A DNA stretch of 64,000 nucleotides from Amycolatopsis sp. NBRC 101858 (lineage in GTDB: Bacteria; Actinomycetota; Actinomycetes; Mycobacteriales; Pseudonocardiaceae): NCBI RefSeq assembly GCF_030269325.1, contig NZ_BSTD01000004.1, positions 412,558-476,557 of the forward strand, in the 5' to 3' direction. Position numbers and translations under genes: made by a program. The notes under the pieces are model-generated. The model did not search any database. It worked only from the letters and a program-made list of their open reading frames with translations, and was not told where the DNA came from. How positions within the stretch are numbered: position 1 is the first letter of the stretch; the number at the start of each line of letters is the position of its first letter. Below, in pieces: positions 8,279-17,516 of this stretch.

Positions 8279-10189
8279 TTGTCACGCAAGACAACCGTCG
8301 CGATCGTGGCCGTCGCCGCGTGCGCCGCGGCCGGCTTCGGCGGCCTGAGCCCGTCGGCCGCGGCACCCGGCCCCGGCGCCCTCACCACGCTCGACACGTC
8401 GGCGGGCAACCGCGCGGCCCCGATCCCCGGGCTCTACGACTGGAGCAAGGCCGGCTTCCGCGGCGGGCAGAACCTGCCCGGCGCCGACGCGGTCAACCCG
8501 AGCTGCACGATCACCGCGGCGCAGCTCGCCGGCACCTACCAGGTCAAGCCGGACGACGGCGTCGACGACACCGCCGGCATCCAGTCGGCCATCGACAAGA
8601 TCCACACGTCGTGCTCGCCCTCGGCGAGTTACACCAAGCTGAGCCTGATCACCTTCCCGGCCGGCACGCTGAACGTCACCCACGAGATCCACGTCGACGC
8701 GAACTACCTGATCCTGCGCGGTGCCGGCACGGACAAGACGAAGTTCGTCTACAAGCCGGACAAGAACACCGAGTACGACGTCGTGACCCCGGACGGCGAC
8801 CAGTGGGACCAGCACGAGATGAACTACGAAGACGGTTCCGGCGGCTGGCTGTGGCCGGGCCGTGGCCTGTTCCGCGTGCAGTCGCGCGGTGTCGACCCCA
8901 GCTACGCCAGTCAGTACAAGAGTGCCCCGGCCAACCGCAAGGACATCTTCGAAGGCACGATCAACGTGCACTGGAAGGCGGGCGCGAAGCTGCGGGAGAA
9001 GCCCGGTGACAAGGGTTTCGCGGCGCGCGCCGGTGACAAGACCGTGTACCTGGCCACCAGCGCCAAGACCACGAACATGAAGGTCGGCGGTTTCATCAAC
9101 ATCCGGGCCGCCAACACCATGAAGTTCTACCAGTCGATGAACGCCGTGCCCACGACCTGGCCGCTGCAGAACCTGCACATGCGCCAGCAGTGGTTCACCA
9201 TCACCGCGATCGACACCAAGAACCACACGGTGTCGGTCGACAAGCCGCTCGAGTACGACGTGCCCGTCGACTCCACTTCGGACGGTTCGGCGCCGATCGA
9301 CGGCACGACCTACGCGTCGAAGGCGTCGCCGATCGTGGACCCGATCGTGGGCGTCGGCTTCGAGGACTTCTCCTTCACCCAGGCGGCCCCGCCCGGGGTC
9401 ACCGAGGAGCAGGCGAAGGACAACTACGGCAACCTCGCGCCGTCGCTGGCCATGCAGGGCATCGTGTTCAAGTGGGCGGCGAACTCCTGGGTCCGCGGCA
9501 TCCATTCGATGATGACCGGCTCGCACCCGATCGTGACGGAGGAAGCCAAGAACCTGCAGATCGTGAACAACGAGCTGGACGGCTCGTGGAACAAGGGCAA
9601 GGGCGGCAACGGCTACTTCCGCGGCTCGCGGGTGTGGGACTCGCTCTACGCCGGCAACACGACCCGCGACCTGCGGCACTTCACCTTCCAGTGGTCGGCC
9701 TCGGGCAACGTGGTGATCGGCAACGACATCGACTCGGACTTCAACATCCACGGCGGCTACGAACGCAACAACCTGTTCGAGCTGAACACGAACCGGGTCT
9801 CCTTCGCCCACCGCTCGGGCAACTGCACGGCCCACTGCGGTGACGAAGGCGGCGACGCCCCGGACGACTCGTCGTGGTTCCCGATCTACTGGTCGACCGG
9901 GCAGAAGGCGGTCAAGTGGTCCGGCTCTTCGGGGCCGCGCAACGTCTTCTTCGACAACACGATGACCAAGCAGGTCACCGCCGGTGCGGCGTACACGCCG
10001 TACTACCCGGACCACACCAGGATCTACCAGTTCGGCTGGGACGGCTCCGCCTTCCACCACCTCGACGTCGGCGGCACGCCGATCACGGACTGGGCGCACA
10101 ACGAGCAGCGGGACTACACCGGCGGGCACGGCGTGGACGCGTCGAAGACCAGCACGGCGAAGTCGCTGTTCCTGAAGAACGTGAGCTGA
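8279..10189 (+). CDS. Secreted right-handed beta-helix protein (polysaccharide-active candidate)
   Basis: A 636-residue secreted protein. TTG start at 8279 with CCGGAGG five bases upstream; no ATG or GTG fits better. A signal peptide (TTVAIVAVAACAAAGFGGLSPSAAA) is followed by the conserved-looking LYDWSKAGFRGGQ. A pectate-lyase-type opening KPDDGVDDTAGIQSAI comes next, then many N/G-rich beta-helix turns with a Cys pair (GNCTAHCGD). This architecture is typical of secreted lyases or glycosidases acting on plant or microbial polysaccharides; the exact family is not recognised. It is larger than the partial GH87-like protein at the window start, and not an obvious copy. Confidence 0.75.
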   Translation: MSRKTTVAIVAVAACAAAGFGGLSPSAAAPGPGALTTLDTSAGNRAAPIPGLYDWSKAGFRGGQNLPGADAVNPSCTITAAQLAGTYQVKPDDGVDDTAGIQSAIDKIHTSCSPSASYTKLSLITFPAGTLNVTHEIHVDANYLILRGAGTDKTKFVYKPDKNTEYDVVTPDGDQWDQHEMNYEDGSGGWLWPGRGLFRVQSRGVDPSYASQYKSAPANRKDIFEGTINVHWKAGAKLREKPGDKGFAARAGDKTVYLATSAKTTNMKVGGFINIRAANTMKFYQSMNAVPTTWPLQNLHMRQQWFTITAIDTKNHTVSVDKPLEYDVPVDSTSDGSAPIDGTTYASKASPIVDPIVGVGFEDFSFTQAAPPGVTEEQAKDNYGNLAPSLAMQGIVFKWAANSWVRGIHSMMTGSHPIVTEEAKNLQIVNNELDGSWNKGKGGNGYFRGSRVWDSLYAGNTTRDLRHFTFQWSASGNVVIGNDIDSDFNIHGGYERNNLFELNTNRVSFAHRSGNCTAHCGDEGGDAPDDSSWFPIYWSTGQKAVKWSGSSGPRNVFFDNTMTKQVTAGAAYTPYYPDHTRIYQFGWDGSAFHHLDVGGTPITDWAHNEQRDYTGGHGVDASKTSTAKSLFLKNVS

Positions 10190-10198
10190 CGACCGCCT

Positions 10199-10230
10199 CG
10201 CCGTCCTCCGCACCGGGTGGGAGGACGGCG
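10199..10230 (+). terminator. Rho-independent-type hairpin after beta-helix gene
   Basis: An 11-bp stem CGCCGTCCTCC / GGAGGACGGCG with a 10-base loop begins ten bases after the stop codon. Confidence 0.75.
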
Positions 10231-10335
10231 GGGCGCTCACCATGTGGAACGTGCCCACGTACGGGAATAGCTCCGCGAAGATCCGGTTGACCAGGTACGG
10301 ACCACGCGCGAGCCCGGACAGCACGGAGCCACCCC

Positions 10336-11472
10336 ATGAGATTCCAGGTTCTGGACATCCTGCCCCACCTGACCAACCCGGTGACCGGTCGCCGGGTCCG
10401 CACCGACGAGCGCTTCGCGCAGGCCCTGACCTCGGCGCGCTACGCGGAGGAGTTCGGGTTCGACGCCGTCGCGCTCGGGGAACGCCACGCCGGCCACTTC
10501 CTGAGCAGCGGCGTCACCGTGCTGCTCGGCGCGATCGCCGCGACGACCAGCCGGGTCCGGATCCAGACCGGCGTCGCCGTCCTGTCCGTCCACGACCCGC
10601 TCCGGGTGGCCGAGGACTACGCCACGGTCGACCAGCTCTCGCGCGGCCGGCTGGAGCTGGTCATCGGCAAGGGCAACGAGCTGCGCCAGCTCCCGATGTT
10701 CGGCATCACCAACGGCGACCAGTGGGACGCGCTCGCCGAGAAGTACGAGCTGCTGCGCCGGCTCTGGCGGGAGGAGGACGTCACCTGGGAGGGACGGTTC
10801 CGCGGCCCGCTGGACGCGGTGACCAGCCTGCCGCGCCCGTTCGCCGGCGCCCCGCGGATCTGGCACGGCTCGGCGACCACGCTGACCTCGGCCGAGCTGG
10901 CGGCTCGGTGGGGTGACCCGCTCTTCTCGGCCAACGCGATCCAGCCACGCGACAACTACACCGTGCTGATCGAGCACTACCGCAAGCAGTACGCCGAGCA
11001 CGGCCACGACCCGCGGTTCGCGTTCGTCGGCGCCGGGGCGGGCTTCCTGTACCTGGCCGACACGACGCAGGAGGCGCGGGAGGCGTTCGGCCCGACCTAC
11101 GAGAAGATCGTCGAGTTCTTCAACCGGCCTGGTAACCACACGCCGGGCAACGCGATGGAGTTCCCGACCATCGACGACGCGATCGCGCGCGGGCCGGTGC
11201 TGGTCGGCAGCCCGCAGCAGATCGCCGAGAAGATCCTCTGGTGGCACGAGGCGTTCGGGCACGACCTGCAGTCCTTCAGCCTGCCCACGATGATCCCGCA
11301 CGAGCAGCAGCTCGCCATGCTCGAACGCTTCGCCGCCGAAGTCGTGCCCGTGGTGCGCGCGGCCGCGCCCACGGCACTCTGGACCGACCAGGACCCGTAC
11401 GGCGGCCGCCCCGCCGTCCACGGCCGCACCGCCGCCGACGCGGCGGGCACCATCGAAGGAGCCGCGCTGTGA
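10336..11472 (+). CDS. LLM-class flavin-dependent oxidoreductase (luciferase-like)
   Basis: A 378-residue TIM-barrel flavoenzyme of the bacterial luciferase superfamily. Family stretches include FDAVALGERHAGHFLSS, TSRVRIQTGVAVLSVHDPLRVAEDYATVDQLSRGRLELVIGKG and the late GSPQQIAEKIL. ATG with ACGGAG upstream. It overlaps the next gene by 4 bases, and that gene encodes another flavin monooxygenase, so the two are probably a two-enzyme oxidative unit. Substrate is unknown. Sulfur or nitrogen scavenging is the usual role for such pairs, which is inference. Confidence 0.85.
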   Translation: MRFQVLDILPHLTNPVTGRRVRTDERFAQALTSARYAEEFGFDAVALGERHAGHFLSSGVTVLLGAIAATTSRVRIQTGVAVLSVHDPLRVAEDYATVDQLSRGRLELVIGKGNELRQLPMFGITNGDQWDALAEKYELLRRLWREEDVTWEGRFRGPLDAVTSLPRPFAGAPRIWHGSATTLTSAELAARWGDPLFSANAIQPRDNYTVLIEHYRKQYAEHGHDPRFAFVGAGAGFLYLADTTQEAREAFGPTYEKIVEFFNRPGNHTPGNAMEFPTIDDAIARGPVLVGSPQQIAEKILWWHEAFGHDLQSFSLPTMIPHEQQLAMLERFAAEVVPVVRAAAPTALWTDQDPYGGRPAVHGRTAADAAGTIEGAAL

Positions 11473-12758
11473 CCGGAGATTCCCTGCACTTCAACGCCTT
11501 CATCTGGCCGAACGGCTACCACGAGTCCGCGTGGCGGGTCGTCGACGACGACGTCCGCGGGGTGCTCGGGCTGCCGTACTACGCGAACATCGCGCGCACC
11601 GCCGAACGCGGCCTGATGGACTCGATCTTCCTCGCCGACAACATCGCCATCGCCGAATACCGCGTCACCCACCTGCCGCAGACGCAGTTCGACCCGATCT
11701 CGGTGCTGTCGGCGCTGGCCGCGGTCACCGAGAAGATCGGCCTGATCGGCACCGGGTCGACGACCTACAACAAGCCGTGGGAGCTCGCGCGCCGGTTCGC
11801 CACGCTGGACCACCTCAGCGGCGGCCGGGCGGGGTGGAACATCGTCACCACCATCACCCCGCTGGCGGCGGCGAACTTCGGCGAGAAGGCCCACCCCGAC
11901 CACGCGGACCGCTACGAGCGCGCGCACGAGTTCGTCGACGTCGTCACCCGCGCGTGGGACAGCTGGGACGAGGACGCGATCGTCGGCGACCGCGAGCACG
12001 GCGTGTGGGCCGACCGCGCCAAGCTGCACGCGCCGCGGTTCCACGGCCGGTTCTACGACGCCGAAGGCGTGCTGCCGTTCCCGCGGTCGCCGCAGGGGCG
12101 CCCGGTGCTCGTCCAGGCGGGCCAGTCGGCCGCCGGGATCGGGCTCGCCGCCCGGTACGCCGAGCTGGTGTTCTCCGGGCCGCCGTCGCTGGAGGCGGCG
12201 GTGAGGTTCCGCGCCGAGCTGGACGCCCAGGTCGTCGCGGCGGGCCGGGACCCGAAGCACGTGCGCGTCCTGCCCGCGCTGATGGTGACCCTCGGCGGCA
12301 CCGAGGCCGAGGCGAAGGCCCGGGCGCAGCGGCTCGAAGACCTGGCCAGCCCGGAGTTCCGCTGGCAGAACGCGCTGTACACCGCCGGGCTCGACCCGGA
12401 CGCGTTCGACCCGGACGCCCCGCTGCCCGCGGAGCTGACGGCCGAGGGCGGTTCGAGCCGCCTGCAGCAGCTGGCCGCGGCCGCGCGGGAGCGTCCGGAA
12501 GCCCCGCTGCGCGAGATCGCCGCGGCGATCACCGGGGGAGCGGGGCAGGTCCACTTCGTGGGCACGCCGGAGCAGCTGGCCGACCACGTGCTCACCTGGC
12601 AAGACGCCGGTGCCGTCGACGGGTTCACCATCATGGGCTCGACGCTGCCCTACGAGCTGACCGCGTTCGTCGACCACGTCGTCCCGATCCTGCAGCGCAA
12701 GGGCCGGTACCGCACCGAGTACGCCGGCTCGACGCTGCGTGAACACCTCGCCCCGTGA
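11469..12758 (+). CDS. NtaA/SnaA/DszA-family FMN-dependent monooxygenase
   Basis: A 429-residue monooxygenase. LHFNAFIWPNGYHESAWR, RTAERGLMDSIFLADN and HLSGGRAGWNIVTT are the hallmarks of the NtaA/SnaA/DszA family, which uses FMNH2 to oxidise chelators, sulfones or antibiotics. The GTG at 11469 overlaps the previous stop (GTGA), so the longer upstream frame is discarded. A family member normally needs a separate flavin reductase; none is nearby. Forms a two-gene operon with the LLM enzyme, and 75 bases later a binding lipoprotein follows on the same strand. Confidence 0.85.
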   Translation: MTGDSLHFNAFIWPNGYHESAWRVVDDDVRGVLGLPYYANIARTAERGLMDSIFLADNIAIAEYRVTHLPQTQFDPISVLSALAAVTEKIGLIGTGSTTYNKPWELARRFATLDHLSGGRAGWNIVTTITPLAAANFGEKAHPDHADRYERAHEFVDVVTRAWDSWDEDAIVGDREHGVWADRAKLHAPRFHGRFYDAEGVLPFPRSPQGRPVLVQAGQSAAGIGLAARYAELVFSGPPSLEAAVRFRAELDAQVVAAGRDPKHVRVLPALMVTLGGTEAEAKARAQRLEDLASPEFRWQNALYTAGLDPDAFDPDAPLPAELTAEGGSSRLQQLAAAARERPEAPLREIAAAITGGAGQVHFVGTPEQLADHVLTWQDAGAVDGFTIMGSTLPYELTAFVDHVVPILQRKGRYRTEYAGSTLREHLAP

Positions 12759-12833
12759 ATCCCAGCATGTGGTTTCTGTCGGTGGGGCTGGTTAGGGTCC
12801 TGACCGTCCGTTTTTGACTGAGGAGTGTGGGAC

Positions 12834-13751
12834 GTGGGCTGGACCCGGAACATCCGAGTGGCCGCACTGGTGGCGGTGGCCGCTCTGGGCCTGACGGCGT
12901 GCGGCGGCGGGGACGACAAGCCCGCCGCGGCGGGCAAGGGCGGGGCGCCGATCGTCGTCGCGTCCTTCAACTTCACCGACAGCCAGATCCTGGCGGAGAT
13001 CTACGCGCAGGCCCTGGAAGCCAAGGGCTACCCGGTGACGCGCAAGCTGAACCTGGGGTCGCGGGAGCTGATCTACCCGTCGCTGAAGTCCGGTGAGCTG
13101 CAGTTCATCCCGGAGTACCAGGGCTCGGCGATCGCCGCCGGGTTCGGCGCGGACCCGGTGAAGGACGCCAAGGGCGAGCACGAGCAGCTGGCCAAGCTGC
13201 TCGAGCCCAGCGGGGTGTCCTTGCTGGACTACGCGGCGGCGGAGGACAAGAACACCTACATCGTCAAGGCCGACCTGGCGCAGTCGAAGGGCCTCGCGAC
13301 CATCAGCGACCTGAAGAAGCTCGACAAGGTCGTCCTGGCCGGCGGCCCGGAGTGCGAGAAGCGGCTGACGTGCTTCAAGGGCCTCACGGACGTCTACAAG
13401 CTGACGAACGCGACGTTCCAGACCGTCCAGGAGCTCGGGCCGCGGGTGCAGCAGCTCGACTCCGGGGCCGTCACGGTCATCCCGGTCGACTCGGTCAGCC
13501 CGCAGGCCGGCGACTCGAAGTACGTCGCGCTGAAGGACGACCTGTCCATGGTGCCGACCGAGAACGTCGTCCCGGCGGTGACCAAGAAGGTCCTCGACGA
13601 GCGCGGCGCGGACTTCACCGCCGCCGTCAACGCGGTGAGCGCGAAGCTCACGACGGAAGGGATGCGCGACCTGAACAAGCGCGTCGACTCCGACGGCGAG
13701 AAGGCCGCGGACGTGGCGAAGGACTGGCTGTCGCAGCAGGGCCTGGTCTGA
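12834..13751 (+). CDS. ABC transporter substrate-binding lipoprotein, OpuAC/ProX-like
   Basis: A 305-residue lipoprotein with lipobox LTAC in its first 30 residues. The mature part starts IVVASFNFTDSQILAEIYAQALEAKGYPV and has GELQFIPEYQGS, typical of glycine-betaine/choline-type (OpuAC) binding proteins. GTG at 12834 is preferred over GTG at 12825 because AGGAG (12821-12825) is then correctly spaced. There is no permease or ATPase gene beside it. It may therefore serve a transporter elsewhere or supply substrate for the upstream monooxygenases. Confidence 0.8.
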   Translation: MGWTRNIRVAALVAVAALGLTACGGGDDKPAAAGKGGAPIVVASFNFTDSQILAEIYAQALEAKGYPVTRKLNLGSRELIYPSLKSGELQFIPEYQGSAIAAGFGADPVKDAKGEHEQLAKLLEPSGVSLLDYAAAEDKNTYIVKADLAQSKGLATISDLKKLDKVVLAGGPECEKRLTCFKGLTDVYKLTNATFQTVQELGPRVQQLDSGAVTVIPVDSVSPQAGDSKYVALKDDLSMVPTENVVPAVTKKVLDERGADFTAAVNAVSAKLTTEGMRDLNKRVDSDGEKAADVAKDWLSQQGLV

Positions 13752-13761
13752 CACCGGGGGA

Positions 13762-13790
13762 GCCTCAGCCGGGCGCTTGACGGCTGAGGC
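13762..13790. terminator. Terminator hairpin overlapping the SDR 3' end
   Basis: GCCTCAGCCG / CGGCTGAGGC, 10-bp stem with a 9-base loop. It lies eleven bases after the lipoprotein stop and contains the last codons and stop of the convergent SDR gene. Confidence 0.7.
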
Positions 13791-14562
13791 CCTCCCACCG
13801 CGCGTACTGCTCGGCTCGCATCCGCGCGAGCTCCTGCACCATGTCGAACGACGCGCTGCCGACGACGAGGCGTCGTGGCGGCTCGTCCATGGCAGCCACG
13901 CGCAGCACGACCGGCGCCGCCGTCTCGGGCGCGGGGCCGGCGTCGTCACCCCACATCTCCTCGAGCTCCTTGCGCAGCTCCCGGTAGGCGGGGTCGGGGG
14001 TGGTGAGCGTCGTGCCGGTCGTGAAGAGGCCGGTGGCGTAGCCGCCCATCTGCAGGTTCGTCACGTGCACGCCGAACCGTTCCACCTCCATCGCCAGCGC
14101 GTCGGTCAACGCGTCGAGCGCCGCCTTGCCGGCACCGTAGAACCCGACGGACGCCATCCCGCCGCCGCTGCCCATGGACGTGACCTGCAGCAGCCTGCCG
14201 CCGCCCTTCAGGTGCGGCAGCACGGCCTGGGCGACCCAGAGCGCGCCGAAGAAGTTGACGTCGAAGTGCGCTCGGACCTGCGCTTCGGTGGCCTCTTCGA
14301 CCATCCCGTAGAGCATCACCCCGGCGTTGTTGACGACGACGTCCAGACCGCCGAAGACGCCGGCCGCGCGCTCTACCGCGTCGAACACGGCGCCGCGATC
14401 GGTGACGTCCAGCGGGATGTGGACGAGCCGGCTGTCTCCGAGCGTGCTTTCGGTGCGGGACGCGGTGACCACGCGGTGCCCGGCGTTCAGCGCGGCTTCG
14501 GCGATGGCCCGGCCCAGGCCGCGCGAAGCCCCGGTGACGAACCAGACCTGACCTTCGGACAT
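13765..14562 (-). CDS. Short-chain dehydrogenase/reductase
   Basis: A 265-residue classical SDR: TGASRGLG cofactor motif at 10-17, NNAG near residue 85, a Ser in VTSMGSGG and YGAGK as the catalytic YxxxK. It is divergent from a TetR gene, with paired operators in the 115-base gap, so it is probably repressed by that regulator. Substrate unknown. Confidence 0.85.
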   Translation of the reverse strand: MSEGQVWFVTGASRGLGRAIAEAALNAGHRVVTASRTESTLGDSRLVHIPLDVTDRGAVFDAVERAAGVFGGLDVVVNNAGVMLYGMVEEATEAQVRAHFDVNFFGALWVAQAVLPHLKGGGRLLQVTSMGSGGGMASVGFYGAGKAALDALTDALAMEVERFGVHVTNLQMGGYATGLFTTGTTLTTPDPAYRELRKELEEMWGDDAGPAPETAAPVVLRVAAMDEPPRRLVVGSASFDMVQELARMRAEQYARWEGLSRQAPG

Positions 14563-14585
14563 GGCTGAACCCCCTTCGGTCGTGA

Positions 14586-14604
14586 ACGAGACGATTCGTC
14601 TCGT
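14586..14604. promoter_or_regulatory. TetR operator, SDR-proximal
   Basis: ACGAGACGA-T-TCGTCTCGT is a perfect 9-bp-arm palindrome located 24 bases upstream of the SDR start. Confidence 0.7.
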
Positions 14605-14641
14605 CTCGCGTCGACTTTGCCTGCCGGTCCTCGACGTGTCA

Positions 14642-14659
14642 AGACGAAACGGTTCGTCT
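14642..14659. promoter_or_regulatory. TetR operator, regulator-proximal
   Basis: AGACGAA-ACGG-TTCGTCT shares the AGACGA/TCGTCT arms of the first site. It ends seven bases before a TAGGCT -10 box (14666-14671), itself six bases from the TetR ATG, so binding would block a leaderless promoter (autorepression). Confidence 0.7.
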
Positions 14660-14677
14660 CGCCGCTAGGCTGTCGCC

Positions 14678-15274
14678 ATGGTCACCAAGAAGCCCGACGC
14701 GGCTCGCCGCAGCGAACGGTCCCGCCAGGCGATCCTCGCGGCGACCCGCGAGCTGATCGTCGAGCTGGGCTACGCGAAGGTGTCGATCGACGCGATCGCC
14801 GCCCGCGCCGGCGTCGGCAAGCAGACGATCTACCGCTGGTGGCCGGCCAAGGGCGCGGTGGTGTTCGACTCGGTCCTGGAGCTGAGCGCCGATCCGTCCG
14901 GCGAGGTGGCCGCCCTGCCCGACACCGGCGACCTGGAAGCCGACCTGCGCGTGGTCATGCGCGCGACGGTCGCCGAGTTCGCCGACCCGGTGTACGAGGC
15001 GCCGATCCGCGCGCTCACCACGGAGATCGCGAACGATCCGGCCCTGGCCGCGCTCTACCGCGAGCGGCTGGCCGCCCCGGTGGACGAGGCCAAGAAGGAC
15101 CGGCTGCGCAGTGGCCAGCGAGCAGGCCAGCTGGCACTCGACGCGGACTTGGACTTGGTGCTGGAGGTGCTCTACGCGCCGCTGTACCAGCGCTGGCTGC
15201 TGCGCACCGGCCCGCTGACCGAAAGCTACGCGGACGCCCTGGTGACGGCGACGCTGAAGGCGTTCCGCCCCTAG
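14678..15274 (+). CDS. TetR-family repressor of the divergent SDR gene
   Basis: A 198-residue TetR-type regulator with a clear N-terminal HTH (VSIDAIAARAGVGKQTIYRWW). TAGGCT six bases before the ATG suggests a leaderless transcript. Two similar palindromes lie between it and the SDR. Its stop codon shares a CTAG tetranucleotide with the stop of the convergent TetR gene, so the two genes overlap by 4 bases tail to tail. Confidence 0.9.
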   Translation: MVTKKPDAARRSERSRQAILAATRELIVELGYAKVSIDAIAARAGVGKQTIYRWWPAKGAVVFDSVLELSADPSGEVAALPDTGDLEADLRVVMRATVAEFADPVYEAPIRALTTEIANDPALAALYRERLAAPVDEAKKDRLRSGQRAGQLALDADLDLVLEVLYAPLYQRWLLRTGPLTESYADALVTATLKAFRP

Positions 15275-15852
15275 CCGAAGCTGACCCGGCCCAGCAGTTC
15301 GTCGACGACGTCGGGCAGTGAGCGTTCCGCCGAGTCCTCCAGCCACAGCACGCTCGCGGTCCGCACTGCAGCGAGGAACGTCGCCGTCATCAGGCGTGCC
15401 ACCGGTTCGTCGAGGTCGTGGCCCCGGGCGACCAGCACTGCGGCCAGGTCGCGCTCCAGGGTGATCTGGTCGCCGGCCTGCTGCGCGAGCAGCGACGGGT
15501 GCCGCCGCAGCAGGCGCAGCTGCGCCACCCACTCGCGGTCCGGGACCGCCCGCCCGTGGTACAGCTCGCGGCTGGCCGTGCGCAGCGCCTGCCACGGCTT
15601 CTCTTCGGCCGGCCGGCGGGAAACCAGCGACACGAGCACACCCGTCCGCTCGCGGTCGGCGTGCAGGATCGCGTCTTCCTTGTTCGTGAAGTAGTTGGAG
15701 AACGTCCGGCGGGACACGCCCACCGCGTCGGCGATGTCCTCGACCGTCACGCCGTCCAGCCCGCGCTCCATCGCCAGGCGCAGCGCGGCCTCGTGCAACG
15801 ACTGCCGCGTCGCCGCCTTCTTGCGGGTGCGGAGCGTGTCGAGGGTGTCCAT
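15271..15852 (-). CDS. TetR-family repressor of the divergent MFS exporter
   Basis: A 193-residue TetR-type regulator with HTH VTVEDIADAVGVSRRTFSNYF near the N-terminus, and Leu/Arg-rich effector domain. Divergent to a 14-helix drug exporter. The gap between them holds two direct copies of a TTGCTCATTG[T/C]GCAA element, a classic drug-sensor arrangement. Confidence 0.9.
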   Translation of the reverse strand: MDTLDTLRTRKKAATRQSLHEAALRLAMERGLDGVTVEDIADAVGVSRRTFSNYFTNKEDAILHADRERTGVLVSLVSRRPAEEKPWQALRTASRELYHGRAVPDREWVAQLRLLRRHPSLLAQQAGDQITLERDLAAVLVARGHDLDEPVARLMTATFLAAVRTASVLWLEDSAERSLPDVVDELLGRVSFG

Positions 15853-15878
15853 GGGGTCAGCGTAGCGGCGGAGTGTAA

Positions 15879-15912
15879 TTGCTCATTGTGCAAGTTTGCT
15901 CATTGCGCAATG
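15879..15912. promoter_or_regulatory. Double operator between TetR and MFS genes
   Basis: TTGCTCATTGTGCAA at 15879 and TTGCTCATTGCGCAA at 15896 are direct repeats 17 bp apart. The second contains the perfect palindrome CATTGCGCAATG (15901-15912). Confidence 0.75.
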
Positions 15913-15939
15913 ATGGTCCGGAACGTGCGAAGGGATCCC

Positions 15940-17505
15940 ATGAAGTCCGAAACCACCGGCTCGTCCGGGTCGATGCGGCACCGCGAGGTGCTCGAGTCCC
16001 TGTCCGGGCTGCTGCTCGCGCTGTTCGTGGCCATGATCAGCTCGACCGTCGTCTCGACGTCGCTGCCGCTGATCATCGGTTCGCTGAACGGCACCCAGAC
16101 GCAGTACACCTGGGTCGTCACGGCCACGCTGCTGGCTGCCACGGCCACCACCCCGATCTGGGGCAAGCTCGCCGACCTGTTCAACAAGAAGACGCTGGTC
16201 CAGATCGCGATCGTGATCTTCGTGGCCGGCTCGATGATCAGCGGGTTCAGCCAGGACACCGGCCAGCTGATCGCCGCGCGGGCGTTCCAGGGCATCGGCG
16301 TCGGCGGCCTGCAGGCGCTGGTCCAGGTCGTGATCGCCGCGATCATCCCGCCGCGCGAACGCGGCCGCTACAACGGCTACCTCGGCGCCGTCATGGCCGT
16401 GGCGACCGTCGGCGGCCCGCTGCTGGGCGGCCTGATCGTGGACGTGCCGTGGCTCGGCTGGCGCTGGTGCTTCTTCGTCGGCGTGCCGATCGCGGTGCTC
16501 GCGTTCGTCGTGCTGCAGCGCACCCTCAAGCTGGAGACCGTGCGCCGCGAGAACGTCCGGGTCGACTACCTCGGCGCCGGGCTCATCGCCGCCGGCGTGA
16601 GCGTGCTGCTGATCTGGGTGTCGTTCGTCGGCAACTCCTTCGACTGGCTGTCGTGGCCGACCGCCGTCATGGTGGCGGCCGGGCTCGTGCTGCTGGCCCT
16701 GGCCGTGGTGGTGGAGAAGAAGGTCCGCGAACCGGTGGTACCGCTGCAGATCGTCGTCCAGCGCACGCCCGCGCTGGCGATCATCGCGAGCCTCGCGGTG
16801 GGCATGGCGATGTTCGGCGGCGCGGTGTTCCTCGGCCAGTACTTCCAGATCGGCCGCGGCTACACCCCCACCGAAGCCGGCCTGCTGACCATGCCGCTGA
16901 TGGCGGGCGTGCTGGTGTCCTCGACGGTGTCCGGACGGCTGATCAGCCGCACCGGCCGGATCAAGCCGTACATCGTGTCCGGCGCGGTGGTCCTGGTGCT
17001 CGGCTTCCTCGGGCTCGGCACGGTCGACCACGCCACTCCACTGTGGATCGTCGGGGTCGCGATGGCCGTCGTCGGCATCGGGGTCGGCATGACGATGCAG
17101 AACCTCGTGCTCGCGGTCCAGAACGACGTGCCCCTGCGGGACCTCGGCGCGGCGAGCGCGTCGGTGACGTTCTTCCGGTCGCTCGGCGGCACCATCGGCG
17201 TCTCGGTGCTCGGGGCGGTCCTGGCGAACCGCGTCTCGGCCGACCTGGCCGCGGCGCTGCACGTCCCGGCGGGGCAGGCATCGACGGGCGGGGTCAGCGC
17301 GCTGAACCTCAAGGCACTGCCGCCGCAGGTGCAGGCCGTCGTGCACACTGTCTACGGCGACGCGACCGCGCACATCTTCCTGATCTCCGCGGCGGTGGCC
17401 GTGGTCGGCGTGCTCGCGGCGCTGCTGCTCAAGCCGATCACGTTGCGCACCACCATCGACGTCGCGGAGAAGGACGAGCGGGCTTCGGACGCGGTGGTGG
17501 GGTAG
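15940..17505 (+). CDS. MFS drug exporter, DHA2 (EmrB/QacA) type
   Basis: A 521-residue major facilitator with about 14 predicted helices. DHA2-type signatures are visible: VVSTSLPLIIGSLNGTQTQYTWVVTA in helix 1 (motif D), GKLADLFNKK (motif A), ARAFQGIGVGGLQALVQ (motif B) and AVMAVATVGGPLLGG (motif C). ATG at 15940 has AGGGA upstream; an in-frame ATG 27 bases earlier overlaps the operator and is less likely. Likely exports a toxic or signalling compound sensed by the divergent TetR. A universal stress gene follows after 11 bases and may be co-transcribed. Confidence 0.85.
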   Translation: MKSETTGSSGSMRHREVLESLSGLLLALFVAMISSTVVSTSLPLIIGSLNGTQTQYTWVVTATLLAATATTPIWGKLADLFNKKTLVQIAIVIFVAGSMISGFSQDTGQLIAARAFQGIGVGGLQALVQVVIAAIIPPRERGRYNGYLGAVMAVATVGGPLLGGLIVDVPWLGWRWCFFVGVPIAVLAFVVLQRTLKLETVRRENVRVDYLGAGLIAAGVSVLLIWVSFVGNSFDWLSWPTAVMVAAGLVLLALAVVVEKKVREPVVPLQIVVQRTPALAIIASLAVGMAMFGGAVFLGQYFQIGRGYTPTEAGLLTMPLMAGVLVSSTVSGRLISRTGRIKPYIVSGAVVLVLGFLGLGTVDHATPLWIVGVAMAVVGIGVGMTMQNLVLAVQNDVPLRDLGAASASVTFFRSLGGTIGVSVLGAVLANRVSADLAAALHVPAGQASTGGVSALNLKALPPQVQAVVHTVYGDATAHIFLISAAVAVVGVLAALLLKPITLRTTIDVAEKDERASDAVVG

Positions 17506-17516
17506 GGGAGCCGGCG

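Noticed and set aside
8282..10324. 680-codon open frame antisense to the beta-helix gene
   Set aside because: Its translation is Arg/Val/Asp-rich without any motif, has no ribosome site, and mirrors the codon bias of the real gene. It is a high-GC shadow frame.
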